A stretch of DNA of 64,000 nt, from positions 273,322-337,321 of the forward strand of contig JACKQF010000008.1 in the NCBI GenBank assembly GCA_024232965.1, read 5' to 3'. The stretch comes from Verrucomicrobiaceae bacterium (GTDB lineage Bacteria; Verrucomicrobiota; Verrucomicrobiia; Verrucomicrobiales; Verrucomicrobiaceae). Positions 44,469 through 53,853 of the stretch are shown piece after piece. The translations under genes and the position numbers were made by a program. The notes under the pieces were generated by a model. That model was not told where the DNA came from and made no database searches. It worked only from the letters and a program-made list of their open reading frames with translations. How positions within the stretch are numbered: position 1 is the stretch's first letter; each line of letters begins with the position of its first letter.

Positions 44469-45527
44469 TCAGCCCTGCACCGGGATCGCTGCCCGAACTT
44501 TGCCAGCGAGATCATGGAATGCCTTGCTCGCAGCCGACTGATCCACCGGTTGGAAGGCGACCGGAAGCCCCGCATCGCCAGCCTCACGCACGGAAAGTTC
44601 AATCGGGATCTGGGCCAGCAATGGCACGCCGAGACGGTCCGCCTCGCGCTGACCGCCGCCCTGTCCAAAGATGTGGTAAACCACACCATCGGACGGACAG
44701 ACAAAGTGGCTCATGTTTTCCACGATACCAGTGATCGGCACATTCACTTTCCCAAACATCGATACCGCCTTGCGCGCATCGATTAGCGCCACTTCCTGCG
44801 GTGTGGTCACGATCACCGAGCCATCGACAGACACGGTCTGCACGATGGTCAACTGGATGTCGCCAGTGCCAGGAGGAAGATCCAGCACCAGATAGTCGAG
44901 ATCTCCCCAGGCGACCTGACGGAGGAACTGCTGCGTATAGCGCGTCGCCATCGGACCACGCACAATCACCGGGGAACCCTCATCCAGCAGGAATCCCATC
45001 GACATCAGCTTCAGGCCATGCGCCTCAATCGGCACGATTTCTTGCTTGTCGTTCTGCCAAGGACGCTCGTCTGAACCAAACATGTGGGCTATGCTGGGAC
45101 CATAAAGGTCGCAATCGCAGAGCCCGACACTGGCCCCGGTGGCAGCCAATGCGACTGCCAGATTGGAGGCCACGGTGCTCTTTCCGACGCCGCCTTTCCC
45201 AGAGGCCACGGCGATCACGCGCTTCACGCCCGGAATGCTAGACTTGCCCATGCCCTCGGAGGCCGTGGCACCTCCGGCGGGAGGCTCCTTGATATCAAAA
45301 TTCAACTGCACCTTACCCACGCCAGGAAGGGCCTTCAGCGCGGCCTGCGCCTGCTCGTGAACGAGTTGCGGGATCTTTGGATCGCGCGTGGCGACGGAGA
45401 TCTCCACGGTGACATCGCTCCCGTCAATCTTGACATCTTTGACGAGACCAAAAGAAACGATATCCCGACTGAATCCAGGATAGCGGACGGTGGCGAGTGC
45501 TTGGCGGACTTCTTCGACGTTGGGCAT
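44469..45527 (-). CDS. mrp: Mrp/ApbC/NBP35-family Fe-S carrier ATPase
   Basis: 352 residues. N-terminal DUF59/MIP18-like domain (residues 1-80), then the deviant Walker A VASGKGGVGKSTVASNLAVA, CDCDLYGPSIAHMFGSDE and YLVLDLPPGTGDIQLTIVQT, the ApbC family hallmark. The Cys pair for cluster binding is not clearly the CxxC of ApbC, which is worth noting (the C-terminal region has VCPSDGVVY). The protein assembles and transfers Fe-S clusters to apoproteins in the cytoplasm. Upstream of the TlpA-like gene. Confidence 0.92.
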   Translation of the reverse strand: MPNVEEVRQALATVRYPGFSRDIVSFGLVKDVKIDGSDVTVEISVATRDPKIPQLVHEQAQAALKALPGVGKVQLNFDIKEPPAGGATASEGMGKSSIPGVKRVIAVASGKGGVGKSTVASNLAVALAATGASVGLCDCDLYGPSIAHMFGSDERPWQNDKQEIVPIEAHGLKLMSMGFLLDEGSPVIVRGPMATRYTQQFLRQVAWGDLDYLVLDLPPGTGDIQLTIVQTVSVDGSVIVTTPQEVALIDARKAVSMFGKVNVPITGIVENMSHFVCPSDGVVYHIFGQGGGQREADRLGVPLLAQIPIELSVREAGDAGLPVAFQPVDQSAASKAFHDLAGKVRAAIPVQG

Positions 45528-45600
45528 GGGGGGAAATGAGGTCGGACTAAGTTACGCCTCTGCTTAGCTGAGTGTGCCAGAAACTCAAACACGAATATGC

Positions 45601-45700
45601 CGACGCCGGACTTTGGCCGCTTCGATTCTGTCGATGGCACCATTCAGTTTATCGATACGACAGGCGCACACGGACCGCTCAACGGGAGGGGCCATGAAAA
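45601..45700 (+). repeat. Left copy of the lipoprotein-gene upstream region with start codon
   Basis: Aligns without gaps to 55471-55570, 83 of 100 bases equal by my count. The central 40 bases (TTCGATTC ... ATCGATACGA) are identical but for one. Both end GCCATGAAAA; the ATG here is 45694. In the right copy this ATG begins the intact lipoprotein gene, so this is the 5' end of a second copy whose reading frame soon stops (MKTTYPVPTKPLPSPSM). The RHS island begins after it. Confidence 0.8.
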
Positions 45701-45858
45701 CAACATATCCCGTCCCAACAAAACCACTTCCCAGCCCTTCCATGTAATAAGTGACGACCTACATACACTCGCCTCTGGAGATTCATAATTAGATTAAATT
45801 ACCATCAGAACGGGAGCTGGAACAATCCCATCCATCTTGGCCACCAAAAAAAATATTT

Positions 45859-45885
45859 CCCCAGATTATCGTTGATAATGAGGGG
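45859..45885. promoter_or_regulatory. Imperfect dyad CCCC-AG-ATTATC-GTT-GATAAT-GA-GGGG
   Basis: Stem of CCCC/GGGG and ATTATC/GATAAT separated by tandem AG/GA mismatches, in an AT-rich stretch between the left repeat and the RHS gene. Could be an operator or RNA hairpin. Nothing else is recognised in 45701-46228 except the short tandem repeat at 45989 and a 62-codon open frame from 45958 whose coding status is unclear. Confidence 0.4.
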
Positions 45886-45988
45886 TTTACGACACTGGGT
45901 GCTAATAACTGCATCTAAATCGCTTGCCATTCTAAACGGTCCCGATATGATAGCCTCATGAAACCAGAAGCACTACTTCTTGGTAGTC

Positions 45989-46024
45989 GCGGCACTTCGC
46001 GGCACTTCGCGGCACTTCGCGGCA
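45989..46024. repeat. 10-bp tandem repeat GCGGCACTTC, 3.6 copies
   Basis: Three exact copies of GCGGCACTTC and a partial fourth, 205 bp before the RHS start codon. Confidence 0.85.
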
Positions 46025-46228
46025 ATCGCATAGCTCCATTCTTCGAGCACACGGCGCTTGCTATCCGCCTATCGGATTCCACTCACAAGGAATTCCTGCC
46101 CCCGAAACCTGGGCACTCCAGCACTCCTCGTGTGCCTTCGTCTTGAGCACGTAGGAACGAAGTTTCTATTAGCCCCTCTCCTTAGCGCAATAACCTGTCG
46201 ATTTTAACTATCTCAACCAAGTTCAGCC

Positions 46229-49200
46229 ATGTCCTCCAGCCAATCCATGTCGAGTGAAGAGTTCCCTGCTTCGTCACACTCCAGCGAGTCCTACATTTCC
46301 AACTCGTCGCACTCCAGCGAGTCCTACATTTACAGTTCGTCACACTCCAGTGAGTCCTACATTTACAGCTCGTCACACTCCAGTGAGTCCTACGTTTACA
46401 GTTCGTCGCAATCAAGCGACTCATACAGTTCTTCAAATTCGAGTGAGCCGAACAGCACGTCGTCTGAAGTTGAGTCGCACAGTTGGTTTGACGATGATGA
46501 CACTACGCCGCCCCCTACCCCGCCTTGCGATTGCGAAAATCCGCCACCAGACGGGGAGTCATGTTCGTCTGGAGGAACGAGCGATTATCCAGTCCAATAC
46601 GCAACTGGCCAAATTCAATATTCTGAAACGGATCTGGCAACTGACGGTTTTGGTCTGCGTTGGGGACACTCCAGGAGTTATGCCAACGTGCTGACAAACA
46701 ATGGTGTTGGCATCAATGGTTCTAGTTGGCTTGTGAAACAACTGAAGCGGCTGTCATTCGTCGATGTGGCTTACGGAACAAATACGCCCGACACCATCTG
46801 TGTTGTGGATAGCGCCTCGGGCAGTCTGTGGTTGAAGAAGGATCCTCTTGATGCGGGGCGATATACTTCGCTGTTCAGAGGTTTCGAAGTAATGACTCAC
46901 AACGATGTCGCCCATGAGTTTACATTGACTTATAGCGATGGGAGACGGGTTGTCTTTTTTGACAACTCCACCGCAACCCAACCGCTGATGACCGGGAGAC
47001 TGAAGCGCATCATCGAAAAGAGCGGCAAGGTCACGACGGCGTCGTACGCGGACACGGAGGGACGGATCAGCAGCTTCGTTCAGACGGACGGCGATCTGAG
47101 CAGTGGCTACTACTACGAATACATTCAAACAGTAGCCAACAATGGCAAACTTTCGTCAGTAACGCTGATTGTGAATGATCAAAACGTGCGACGTGCCCGA
47201 TATGATTATTATTCCACTGGAGGTGGAGGTTCAGTAGGCGACTTGAGGTCTGTCGTCGTTGAGCAGTTTGATGCGGGTCAAAGTGTTTGGTTGCCAGTCA
47301 CTCGAAAGCACTACCGTTACTACGTGTCTGGTGAACCGAACGGTTTTGTCGCGGGGCTCAAGTACGTTGTGCAAGGGCTCGCCTACCAGCGAATGGTGGA
47401 TTCTGGATTGAATCCCGAGACATCGACCGACGCTGAAGTCTCCAATTTCGCGAACTATTTCTTCCAGTACGATTCCGCACGTCGAGTGACCCTGGAGCGG
47501 ATTGAAGGCGGGCGAAAAGAGTTCACTTTTTCCTATTTTGAGAATCCTGCCGATCCCGCACTCTCAGAAGTGAACACCTGGGCGATGCAAACGATTGAGA
47601 GCCGCCCTGATGGTAACGAGAACCGTGTCTACACCAATAAAGCCGGGCAGGTAATCCTGAAGATCCTTCGGGAAGTGGGAACAGGACGCCAATGGTTCAC
47701 GTACACCGAATTCACCACAACCTACGCTGTAGCTTTGACGGCAAGTTCATTTGCCGTACAGTCTGTAACTGAACCAGGCCCTTCAGGGGGTCCGCTCACC
47801 GTTGTCCTAAAGTCAGGAGCAGGGATGATCACCCAACAAGTTTTTTATACCGCCGATGAGCCGAGCACTGGAGCGGTTGCGGGGTATTTGGAAAAGACCG
47901 TTGTGAAGGAGGGCACTGCGGGAACACCCGTTACCCTGTTCCGGTTGGAGTACGATAGTCGCACCGCCTACGGACAAACGATTCATCCGTTGCGGGCGCG
48001 GACAGCGTATGCCACGGGCAGCAGTGGGTCGGGCGATGTTAGCCGCACCGCCTTCAGCTACACCTGGTACGACGATGCAGATAGCCAACCTTCCTTCCAA
48101 GTTCGTGAAAAGGTCACTACCTACCCAGTCGTGGCTGCGGCGGAAAACGGCAGTGATGTTGCGGGGGTTGCTCGGGAGGTGTTTGACATCTTCGGCCGCC
48201 TCATCTGGACCATGAATACCCGAGGGGCGATTACTTCAATGAGCTACGATCTCGCCACGGGTGCCATGATCCGCCGGATTGACGACGTGGATACATCCCG
48301 ATCAAGCGACGTGCCGTCGGGGTGGACGACTCTCGCTGGCTGGGGCTTGCATCTTGTCACTGACCGCGTGGTCGATGCCCTCGGACGGGTGACTCAGGTG
48401 CGTGAACCTTGGCATGATGTTCAGCTCTGTAGCTCAGATACGACTGCGACTTCGATCAGGAGAGTTGAGTTCACCGCTTATGTCGACACTGCCCACGAAG
48501 TGAGGCGTGCTTCCGGCTACATGACGGGAGAGGAACCTACGGCTGCCTTCCAAACCATTGGTGCCGTGCGAATCTCCCGAAGCGACGAAAGTGGCAATCT
48601 AGTTGACGAGATTCAGGCCACCCGCAATTGTGACTGTGGGACGCTCAATGCCACTGAAACCTTCCCCCAATCGCGTTGGGTTCGGTGGACGCATCAAGTT
48701 TTCGATACCTGGGGGCGCTTGTTCGCCCGCCGCCAATACCATCAAATTCCCGCGCGCGGCGAGGGCCTTCCGGGCACCAATTATCTCGAGACGCTATACG
48801 GATACGATGGGATGGGCCGAGATAACCTCGTGATCGAACCCGCCGGGACCATCGAAAGGAGCGTTTTTGATGTGCGGGGAATGCGCGTTGCCCGATGGGT
48901 CGGCACTAACGATTTTGGCGCGACAGACGCAGATCCTTCAGGCGCAGAAGCAACCGGGAACAACATGAAACCGGTGCTGATTCAGGAGTACGACAACGGT
49001 GCCGCCGGAGGCGACGGGAACCTCACCAAAGAAACCTTGCCGGTCGATGACCTGCCCGGAAACGACCGCATCTCCGAATACGAGTACGATTTCCGCAACC
49101 GAAGGGTGCTGTCTTCAACCACTGACGATTCAACCATTTGGCTGAGGAAGGTCACGTTTGACAACCTTGATCGCCCCCTCCAAACGACCTTGTACAAGAC

Positions 49201-52200
49201 CGCTGAAACCAATGCCAACCGATTGCAGCGTGGTCGGATCTTCTACGATGCGCTGGGTCGCGTTTACAAAGAAGAAACGGATGGCATTGACCCGGCAAAT
49301 GGCAATGTGGTCGGGATGTTGACGGCCCAAAAATGGTTCGATCTCGCTGGCAACCTGATCAAGGAGGCGAAAGCTGGCGCAACCTCGTTCCGGAAGACCG
49401 TGTTTGATGCGGTAAACCGCCAGACGGTGACCTATCTAGCCTGTAAGCCGGGTCAGGCTGGCGTCCCTGCGGGTGACGACAATAACGTCACCTCGGATAC
49501 CGTCATGGAGCAGACCAATACAACGTATGATCGTGGCGGCAACGTGGTGGCTCAAACCCTAAAGCGGCGGTTCGACGACGCCAGTGGAACTGGACCGCTG
49601 GGCGGCCCATTGCTCGAACCAAAATCCAGGGACATCTGGACCATGACTTGGCCAGACGCCATCGGACGCCCCACCGCTTCTGCCGAGTATGGCACCAATG
49701 GCGGCGTGCCTCCCGTGAGGCCACAGGTTGCACCGGACCGCTCCGATACCGTGTTGGTGACTACCCACCACTACAAGGACAATGGCGACGCCAATGCCCT
49801 TATTGACCCCATGGGCAATGAGACCCGCTGGGAAAATGATCAGGCAGGTCGGCGTGTGCGCCTCATTGAGAATTTCATCGCCTCCGCACCCGAAGTGGCC
49901 CGCGTGACAGAATTTGTCTGGCATCCAAACGGACAATTGGATAGACTCATCCTTGTGAACGCGGAAACTGGCGATCAGGTAACCCGGTGGATCTTCGGAA
50001 CCACGCTGGCGGAGAGTGCCATTGCCTCCAATAATCTGCTGCGGACAAAGATCTATCCCGAATCCGATGACCGCCCTGCCCCAGCTGCGGACGGACCGGA
50101 TGGCGTTTACGCCCGGCAGGAGTTCCGCTACAACCGTCAGTCCCAAAATACCTGGTTCCAGGATGCGGACGAAACCGTGCACGAGTACGTTTACGACAAG
50201 CTAGGCCGCCAAACCGAGGACCGCATCACGGCCATTTCGCCAGATCTGGACAATACGGTGATGCGCATCCAGCGCAGTTATGATCAGCGCGGCCAAGTGC
50301 AGACTGTGAGTAGTTACGAGATCCCCATCGGCGGCACCGTTCTAAATCAGGTCGCGTTCAGTTACGACGCCTTCGGCAATCTGATTGCCGACAAGCAAAG
50401 CCATTCCGGACCCGTCACGGCAGGCACGCCATCGGTGGGATACAGCTACGCAGACGGCTCCACCAATACGGTGCGGCGCACGGCCATCACCTATCCAGAT
50501 GGGCGGATTCTGACTTCAGCCTACGGCGCGGCCAACAGCATGGATGACCACCTTGGGCGGATTTCCGCGCTCAAGATTACGGGCGAATCCGCCAATCTGG
50601 TCGAGTACAGCTATCTTGGAACGCAGTGGCAATCACGGATCGCTTATCCCGCACCGGGCATCGAGTGCCAGTATCGAAAGCCGAGCGGCACCCCCGACGG
50701 TGACGCTGGCGATCCCTACACCGGCTATGACCGCTTTGGCCGCACGGTGGATCTGCGGTGGACTATGATTTCTTCAGGCACGATGCTGGAGCGCCTGCAA
50801 TACGGATTTGATCGCGATAACCGCCGCACCTGGCGGCGGCGCCCGCTGACCACGGGTGGAGACGACCATTACGGCTACGACGGCCTGGGGCAGGTGATCA
50901 GCAGCGCCCGAGGCAATCTGAACCTGAACACCACCGCCATCGCTGGCAGACCTGCCAGCGACGAAGCCTGGAATTACGACCCCACCGGCAATTGGCAAAG
51001 CTGGAGCCTCGCAGCGGACGGCTTGCCCGCAAACACGCAGAACCGCGTGCATGACCGTGGCAATCGCCTGACGCAGGTGATCGACCTCCCCTTCCCCGTG
51101 GTGCTTGATCGGGCAGGTCGGATGCGCCAGTTCCCCAACGATCCTCCTGGAAGCACTGGCACCAAGCTGGAGGTGACCTGGGATGCCTGGAGCCGCGTTA
51201 CAAAGGTGAAAAGTGGCGGCGTGGTGGTGGGGAGCTACAGCTACGACGGCTTGACACGCCGCATCACACGCGATGTCGGCGGCATCACGCTGCACACCTA
51301 TTACAATGACCAATGGCGGCCCTTGGAGGAGCGGCGCGACGATCAGACCTACGCCTTCGTCCAGTACCTCTGGGGTGCCCGACATCGGGACGACCTCGCC
51401 CGGCGGGATCGCATCGTCGGTGCAGGCACCTCTTTGAATGAAACACGCTACGTCCTCATGGACTACTTCAGCCCCGCAGCGATTACGGACGCCTCTGGGG
51501 CGGTGACCGAGCGCTACGCGTTCGGTGCCTTCGGTTTCCGCTCGATCATGGCCCCCAACTTCAGCCACATCGCCTCGAGTGAATGCGACTTCGACTTCGC
51601 CTTCCAAGGCCAGTTCCTGGATAGCGAAAGCGGCATGCTCAACTACGGCTACCGCTACTACGCCCCTGGACTCGGCAGATGGATTTCGAAGGATCCCATT
51701 GGGGAAGATGGGGGGACGAACCTATATCGCGGAATGGATAATGGATGCGTCAACAAAGTGGACCATTATGGCTTACTGACGGATGGCCCGCCGGATTGTT
51801 GCAATCCGTGCAAAGCTTACAGCGACGCAGGGAAAGCAGTAAGCCCACGAGGCACTCCAATTGGCGGCACCAATGTATGCTGCAAAGGCAAACTCTATAG
51901 CTGCTCGTTCTCCAGTGGCGCTAAAACATGTCCGGAAGCGGACGAGCAAGGAGCGGCCCCGACCACTGGCGACTGCATCAATGATTGTATCTGTGCCCAC
52001 GAACGAGCCCACCAAAAAAGGGGTGACAGCGGTGATTGTGCGGGCAAAGGCGAGACAGAACCGGAGAATGCGCACTGGAGCCCAGGGCGTTCCGACCCCG
52101 GAGATCGCCGCCACGCTGAAAATATGGCAGCTGGTGTTGAGATGGACTGCTTGGACAAATGTGATTGCAAAGGGGACCCCGTATGTGAGAGGCGGAAGAA

Positions 52201-52243
52201 AGAACGGAAAAAACAACTTCAAGGATACACTGGAGTGCAATGA
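46229..52243 (+). CDS. RHS/YD-repeat protein with Ser-rich N-terminus and Cys-rich HExxH tail
   Basis: 2004 residues. (1) Residues 1-95: Ser-rich, with 11-residue repeats like SHSSESYIYSS, then an acidic/Pro linker; no classical signal peptide. (2) From about 110 the RHS region starts (TGQIQYSETDLATDGFGLRW) and runs to ~1848 with many YD-type units (e.g. SYDGLTRRITRDVGG, EYEYDFRNRRVL) that build a hollow shell. (3) The core-end motif is YYAPGLGRWISKDPIGEDGG, the conserved cleavage region of RHS toxins. (4) The 156-residue tail (1849-2004) holds 15 cysteines and H1924-E-R-A-H1928, an HExxH zinc-protease signature, then a basic end. Classical polymorphic toxin layout; the toxin fold is not one I can name. 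The ATGA overlap with the next gene couples a candidate immunity protein. Confidence 0.9.
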   Translation: MSSSQSMSSEEFPASSHSSESYISNSSHSSESYIYSSSHSSESYIYSSSHSSESYVYSSSQSSDSYSSSNSSEPNSTSSEVESHSWFDDDDTTPPPTPPCDCENPPPDGESCSSGGTSDYPVQYATGQIQYSETDLATDGFGLRWGHSRSYANVLTNNGVGINGSSWLVKQLKRLSFVDVAYGTNTPDTICVVDSASGSLWLKKDPLDAGRYTSLFRGFEVMTHNDVAHEFTLTYSDGRRVVFFDNSTATQPLMTGRLKRIIEKSGKVTTASYADTEGRISSFVQTDGDLSSGYYYEYIQTVANNGKLSSVTLIVNDQNVRRARYDYYSTGGGGSVGDLRSVVVEQFDAGQSVWLPVTRKHYRYYVSGEPNGFVAGLKYVVQGLAYQRMVDSGLNPETSTDAEVSNFANYFFQYDSARRVTLERIEGGRKEFTFSYFENPADPALSEVNTWAMQTIESRPDGNENRVYTNKAGQVILKILREVGTGRQWFTYTEFTTTYAVALTASSFAVQSVTEPGPSGGPLTVVLKSGAGMITQQVFYTADEPSTGAVAGYLEKTVVKEGTAGTPVTLFRLEYDSRTAYGQTIHPLRARTAYATGSSGSGDVSRTAFSYTWYDDADSQPSFQVREKVTTYPVVAAAENGSDVAGVAREVFDIFGRLIWTMNTRGAITSMSYDLATGAMIRRIDDVDTSRSSDVPSGWTTLAGWGLHLVTDRVVDALGRVTQVREPWHDVQLCSSDTTATSIRRVEFTAYVDTAHEVRRASGYMTGEEPTAAFQTIGAVRISRSDESGNLVDEIQATRNCDCGTLNATETFPQSRWVRWTHQVFDTWGRLFARRQYHQIPARGEGLPGTNYLETLYGYDGMGRDNLVIEPAGTIERSVFDVRGMRVARWVGTNDFGATDADPSGAEATGNNMKPVLIQEYDNGAAGGDGNLTKETLPVDDLPGNDRISEYEYDFRNRRVLSSTTDDSTIWLRKVTFDNLDRPLQTTLYKTAETNANRLQRGRIFYDALGRVYKEETDGIDPANGNVVGMLTAQKWFDLAGNLIKEAKAGATSFRKTVFDAVNRQTVTYLACKPGQAGVPAGDDNNVTSDTVMEQTNTTYDRGGNVVAQTLKRRFDDASGTGPLGGPLLEPKSRDIWTMTWPDAIGRPTASAEYGTNGGVPPVRPQVAPDRSDTVLVTTHHYKDNGDANALIDPMGNETRWENDQAGRRVRLIENFIASAPEVARVTEFVWHPNGQLDRLILVNAETGDQVTRWIFGTTLAESAIASNNLLRTKIYPESDDRPAPAADGPDGVYARQEFRYNRQSQNTWFQDADETVHEYVYDKLGRQTEDRITAISPDLDNTVMRIQRSYDQRGQVQTVSSYEIPIGGTVLNQVAFSYDAFGNLIADKQSHSGPVTAGTPSVGYSYADGSTNTVRRTAITYPDGRILTSAYGAANSMDDHLGRISALKITGESANLVEYSYLGTQWQSRIAYPAPGIECQYRKPSGTPDGDAGDPYTGYDRFGRTVDLRWTMISSGTMLERLQYGFDRDNRRTWRRRPLTTGGDDHYGYDGLGQVISSARGNLNLNTTAIAGRPASDEAWNYDPTGNWQSWSLAADGLPANTQNRVHDRGNRLTQVIDLPFPVVLDRAGRMRQFPNDPPGSTGTKLEVTWDAWSRVTKVKSGGVVVGSYSYDGLTRRITRDVGGITLHTYYNDQWRPLEERRDDQTYAFVQYLWGARHRDDLARRDRIVGAGTSLNETRYVLMDYFSPAAITDASGAVTERYAFGAFGFRSIMAPNFSHIASSECDFDFAFQGQFLDSESGMLNYGYRYYAPGLGRWISKDPIGEDGGTNLYRGMDNGCVNKVDHYGLLTDGPPDCCNPCKAYSDAGKAVSPRGTPIGGTNVCCKGKLYSCSFSSGAKTCPEADEQGAAPTTGDCINDCICAHERAHQKRGDSGDCAGKGETEPENAHWSPGRSDPGDRRHAENMAAGVEMDCLDKCDCKGDPVCERRKKERKKQLQGYTGVQ

Positions 52244-52884
52244 ATACCCCACTACATGCAACGAATGAGCCACGCTTCCGGTGGCTTTTACTAATTGGGG
52301 TTGTTTTCCTTGCGGGGCTTTTACTAGTCGGCGGCCATTGGTTCCGTGAGCACTACTCACTTGTTGATGCTCAAGGAACCACCGCAAGTGAGGGTTTAGT
52401 CCCAAAGCTGACGATCATGGTTGACTCTTACTCCCCTGAGTTTGATGACCAGAAGCGGTTGATACGGGTAATCCACGGAACTACGCCTGAAAATCGAAGT
52501 GTGCTGGATCAAGTTTGGCAGCACTGCATCAGGCGCTACGCTGAGGATTCGCATCTCCCTAGGCTATGGGACATCCCGGACTACCCAATGGTGTCCATTC
52601 GCTACCAAGCGGGCAATGTCGATGTTGAGTTGACTTCTGTTCACCCCCTTTTCATGATGAGGGACAACGGACCTGTTATTTCTAGTGGACCGATCGCAGT
52701 AACTTCGGAGTCAAAGGATGGAGGAAAAGGCACAATAGACCGCGATCAACGCCAGCATCCCGAGTACTACGTTTTCCGAGACGAGTTTGACGAGATCCTC
52801 GCCATGGCCGGAGTGACACTCCAAACCTTTCGGGATGCATACGGCTTGGGGCCAATGCCAGCAAAAGCGGAGGGCAAAAAATGA
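52240..52884 (+). CDS. Membrane-anchored protein, candidate immunity protein of the RHS toxin
   Basis: 214 residues. It begins within the RHS stop (ATGA). One transmembrane helix (about 15-37, LLLIGVVFLAGLLLVGGHWF) leaves ~175 residues outside the cytoplasm. The extracytoplasmic part starts VPKLTIMVDSYSPEFDD and ends acidic/charged; I recognise no family. Position directly after an RHS toxin tail and the outward topology fit an immunity protein against a toxin acting in the periplasm, which agrees with a disulfide-rich zinc protease. Function is inference. Confidence 0.6.
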   Translation: MNTPLHATNEPRFRWLLLIGVVFLAGLLLVGGHWFREHYSLVDAQGTTASEGLVPKLTIMVDSYSPEFDDQKRLIRVIHGTTPENRSVLDQVWQHCIRRYAEDSHLPRLWDIPDYPMVSIRYQAGNVDVELTSVHPLFMMRDNGPVISSGPIAVTSESKDGGKGTIDRDQRQHPEYYVFRDEFDEILAMAGVTLQTFRDAYGLGPMPAKAEGKK

Positions 52885-53846
52885 ACTCACCCCGCTCCCT
52901 TTGTAAAGATCATGGCGATGCCACGGCGCTCCACTCACCCCGCTGGCGGGAGGAAGATGATGTGCCGATTCGGGGCGTGGGCGAGAACGTGCCGTTCTTT
53001 TATTCGCGAGCTGGTGCCCCAATGGCCCTTGAAGGGTCCTACCGGGGATGTGCTGCGTTTCTGATGGCGAATGGACCGTCTGTGTCACGACTCGACCTCA
53101 ATCCCCTGCATCGACGATGGGTGATGACGCTAAACAACGGTGTCGCCACCTTTCGTGGCAATGCCAACTGCATCGTGGATGATCCCTCCCGCTTCAGCCT
53201 GTCCATGTGGTTGGACCCAACGCTGATGAAATTTGCGCCGATGTCTCATTTTGAGAAACCACTGTGGGACAATCGCCTACTGCACACGGCGGTGGGATGG
53301 GAGCAACGCTGGGAACTATCGAAGCTGCGGGTCGGGGACTGCCCAAACGTGATCGGATACCGGCGCAACGAAAAGTTCCATGCGCCGCGCTGGCTAACCG
53401 AAGAGACCGTGAACTGGGGGAATCACAAACAGTATGGTGGTGGCCGGAGTGTGCTGCTGGCATCGCTGCGAATCCTTTACCTGCTGGGCTTCCGCAAGGT
53501 GTACCTGCTGGGTGTGGATTTCGAAATGTCTGAAACGAAGCGGTACCATTTCAACGAGCAGCGCACGGCCAGTGCCATCCGCTGCAACATGGACACGTAT
53601 TCGAAGCTACAGTGCTGGTTCACAGAGCTACAGCCTCTGTTTCTAAAGGCTGGCTACATCGTAAAAAACTGCAATCCCGAAAGCCGATTGACGGCTTTCC
53701 CGTTTCATCCGTACGACGAGGCACTGGCCGAATCGGGCCTAAATTTGGGAAATCCTTCGAAAGAACGAACCGAGGGAATGTACCAGGAACTGAAAGACAA
53801 GCAGGCCGCTGCGGTGGCAACCGCACACCCAGCCTCAGCCCCTTAG
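52881..53846 (+). CDS. Glycosyltransferase-like protein
   Basis: 321 residues, overlapping the previous gene as ATGA. MANGPSVSRLDL near residues 63-74 and LYLLGFRKVYLLGVDFEMSE in the C-terminal half are typical of DUF115/sialyltransferase-like nucleotide-sugar transferases (GPS motif and an LLGVDF strand). Trp- and Asn-rich central region. No signal or transmembrane segment, so cytoplasmic. Donor and acceptor unknown. Two coding units in a row with putative transferases follow the RHS gene. The C-terminus is Ala-rich. Confidence 0.55.
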   Translation: MNSPRSLCKDHGDATALHSPRWREEDDVPIRGVGENVPFFYSRAGAPMALEGSYRGCAAFLMANGPSVSRLDLNPLHRRWVMTLNNGVATFRGNANCIVDDPSRFSLSMWLDPTLMKFAPMSHFEKPLWDNRLLHTAVGWEQRWELSKLRVGDCPNVIGYRRNEKFHAPRWLTEETVNWGNHKQYGGGRSVLLASLRILYLLGFRKVYLLGVDFEMSETKRYHFNEQRTASAIRCNMDTYSKLQCWFTELQPLFLKAGYIVKNCNPESRLTAFPFHPYDEALAESGLNLGNPSKERTEGMYQELKDKQAAAVATAHPASAP

Positions 53847-53853
53847 ACAGCGA

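Noticed and set aside
45958..46146. Small gene of 62 codons before the RHS gene
   Set aside because: Its N-terminal part is built from the 10-bp repeat; no family features or ribosome-binding site. Not listed as CDS.
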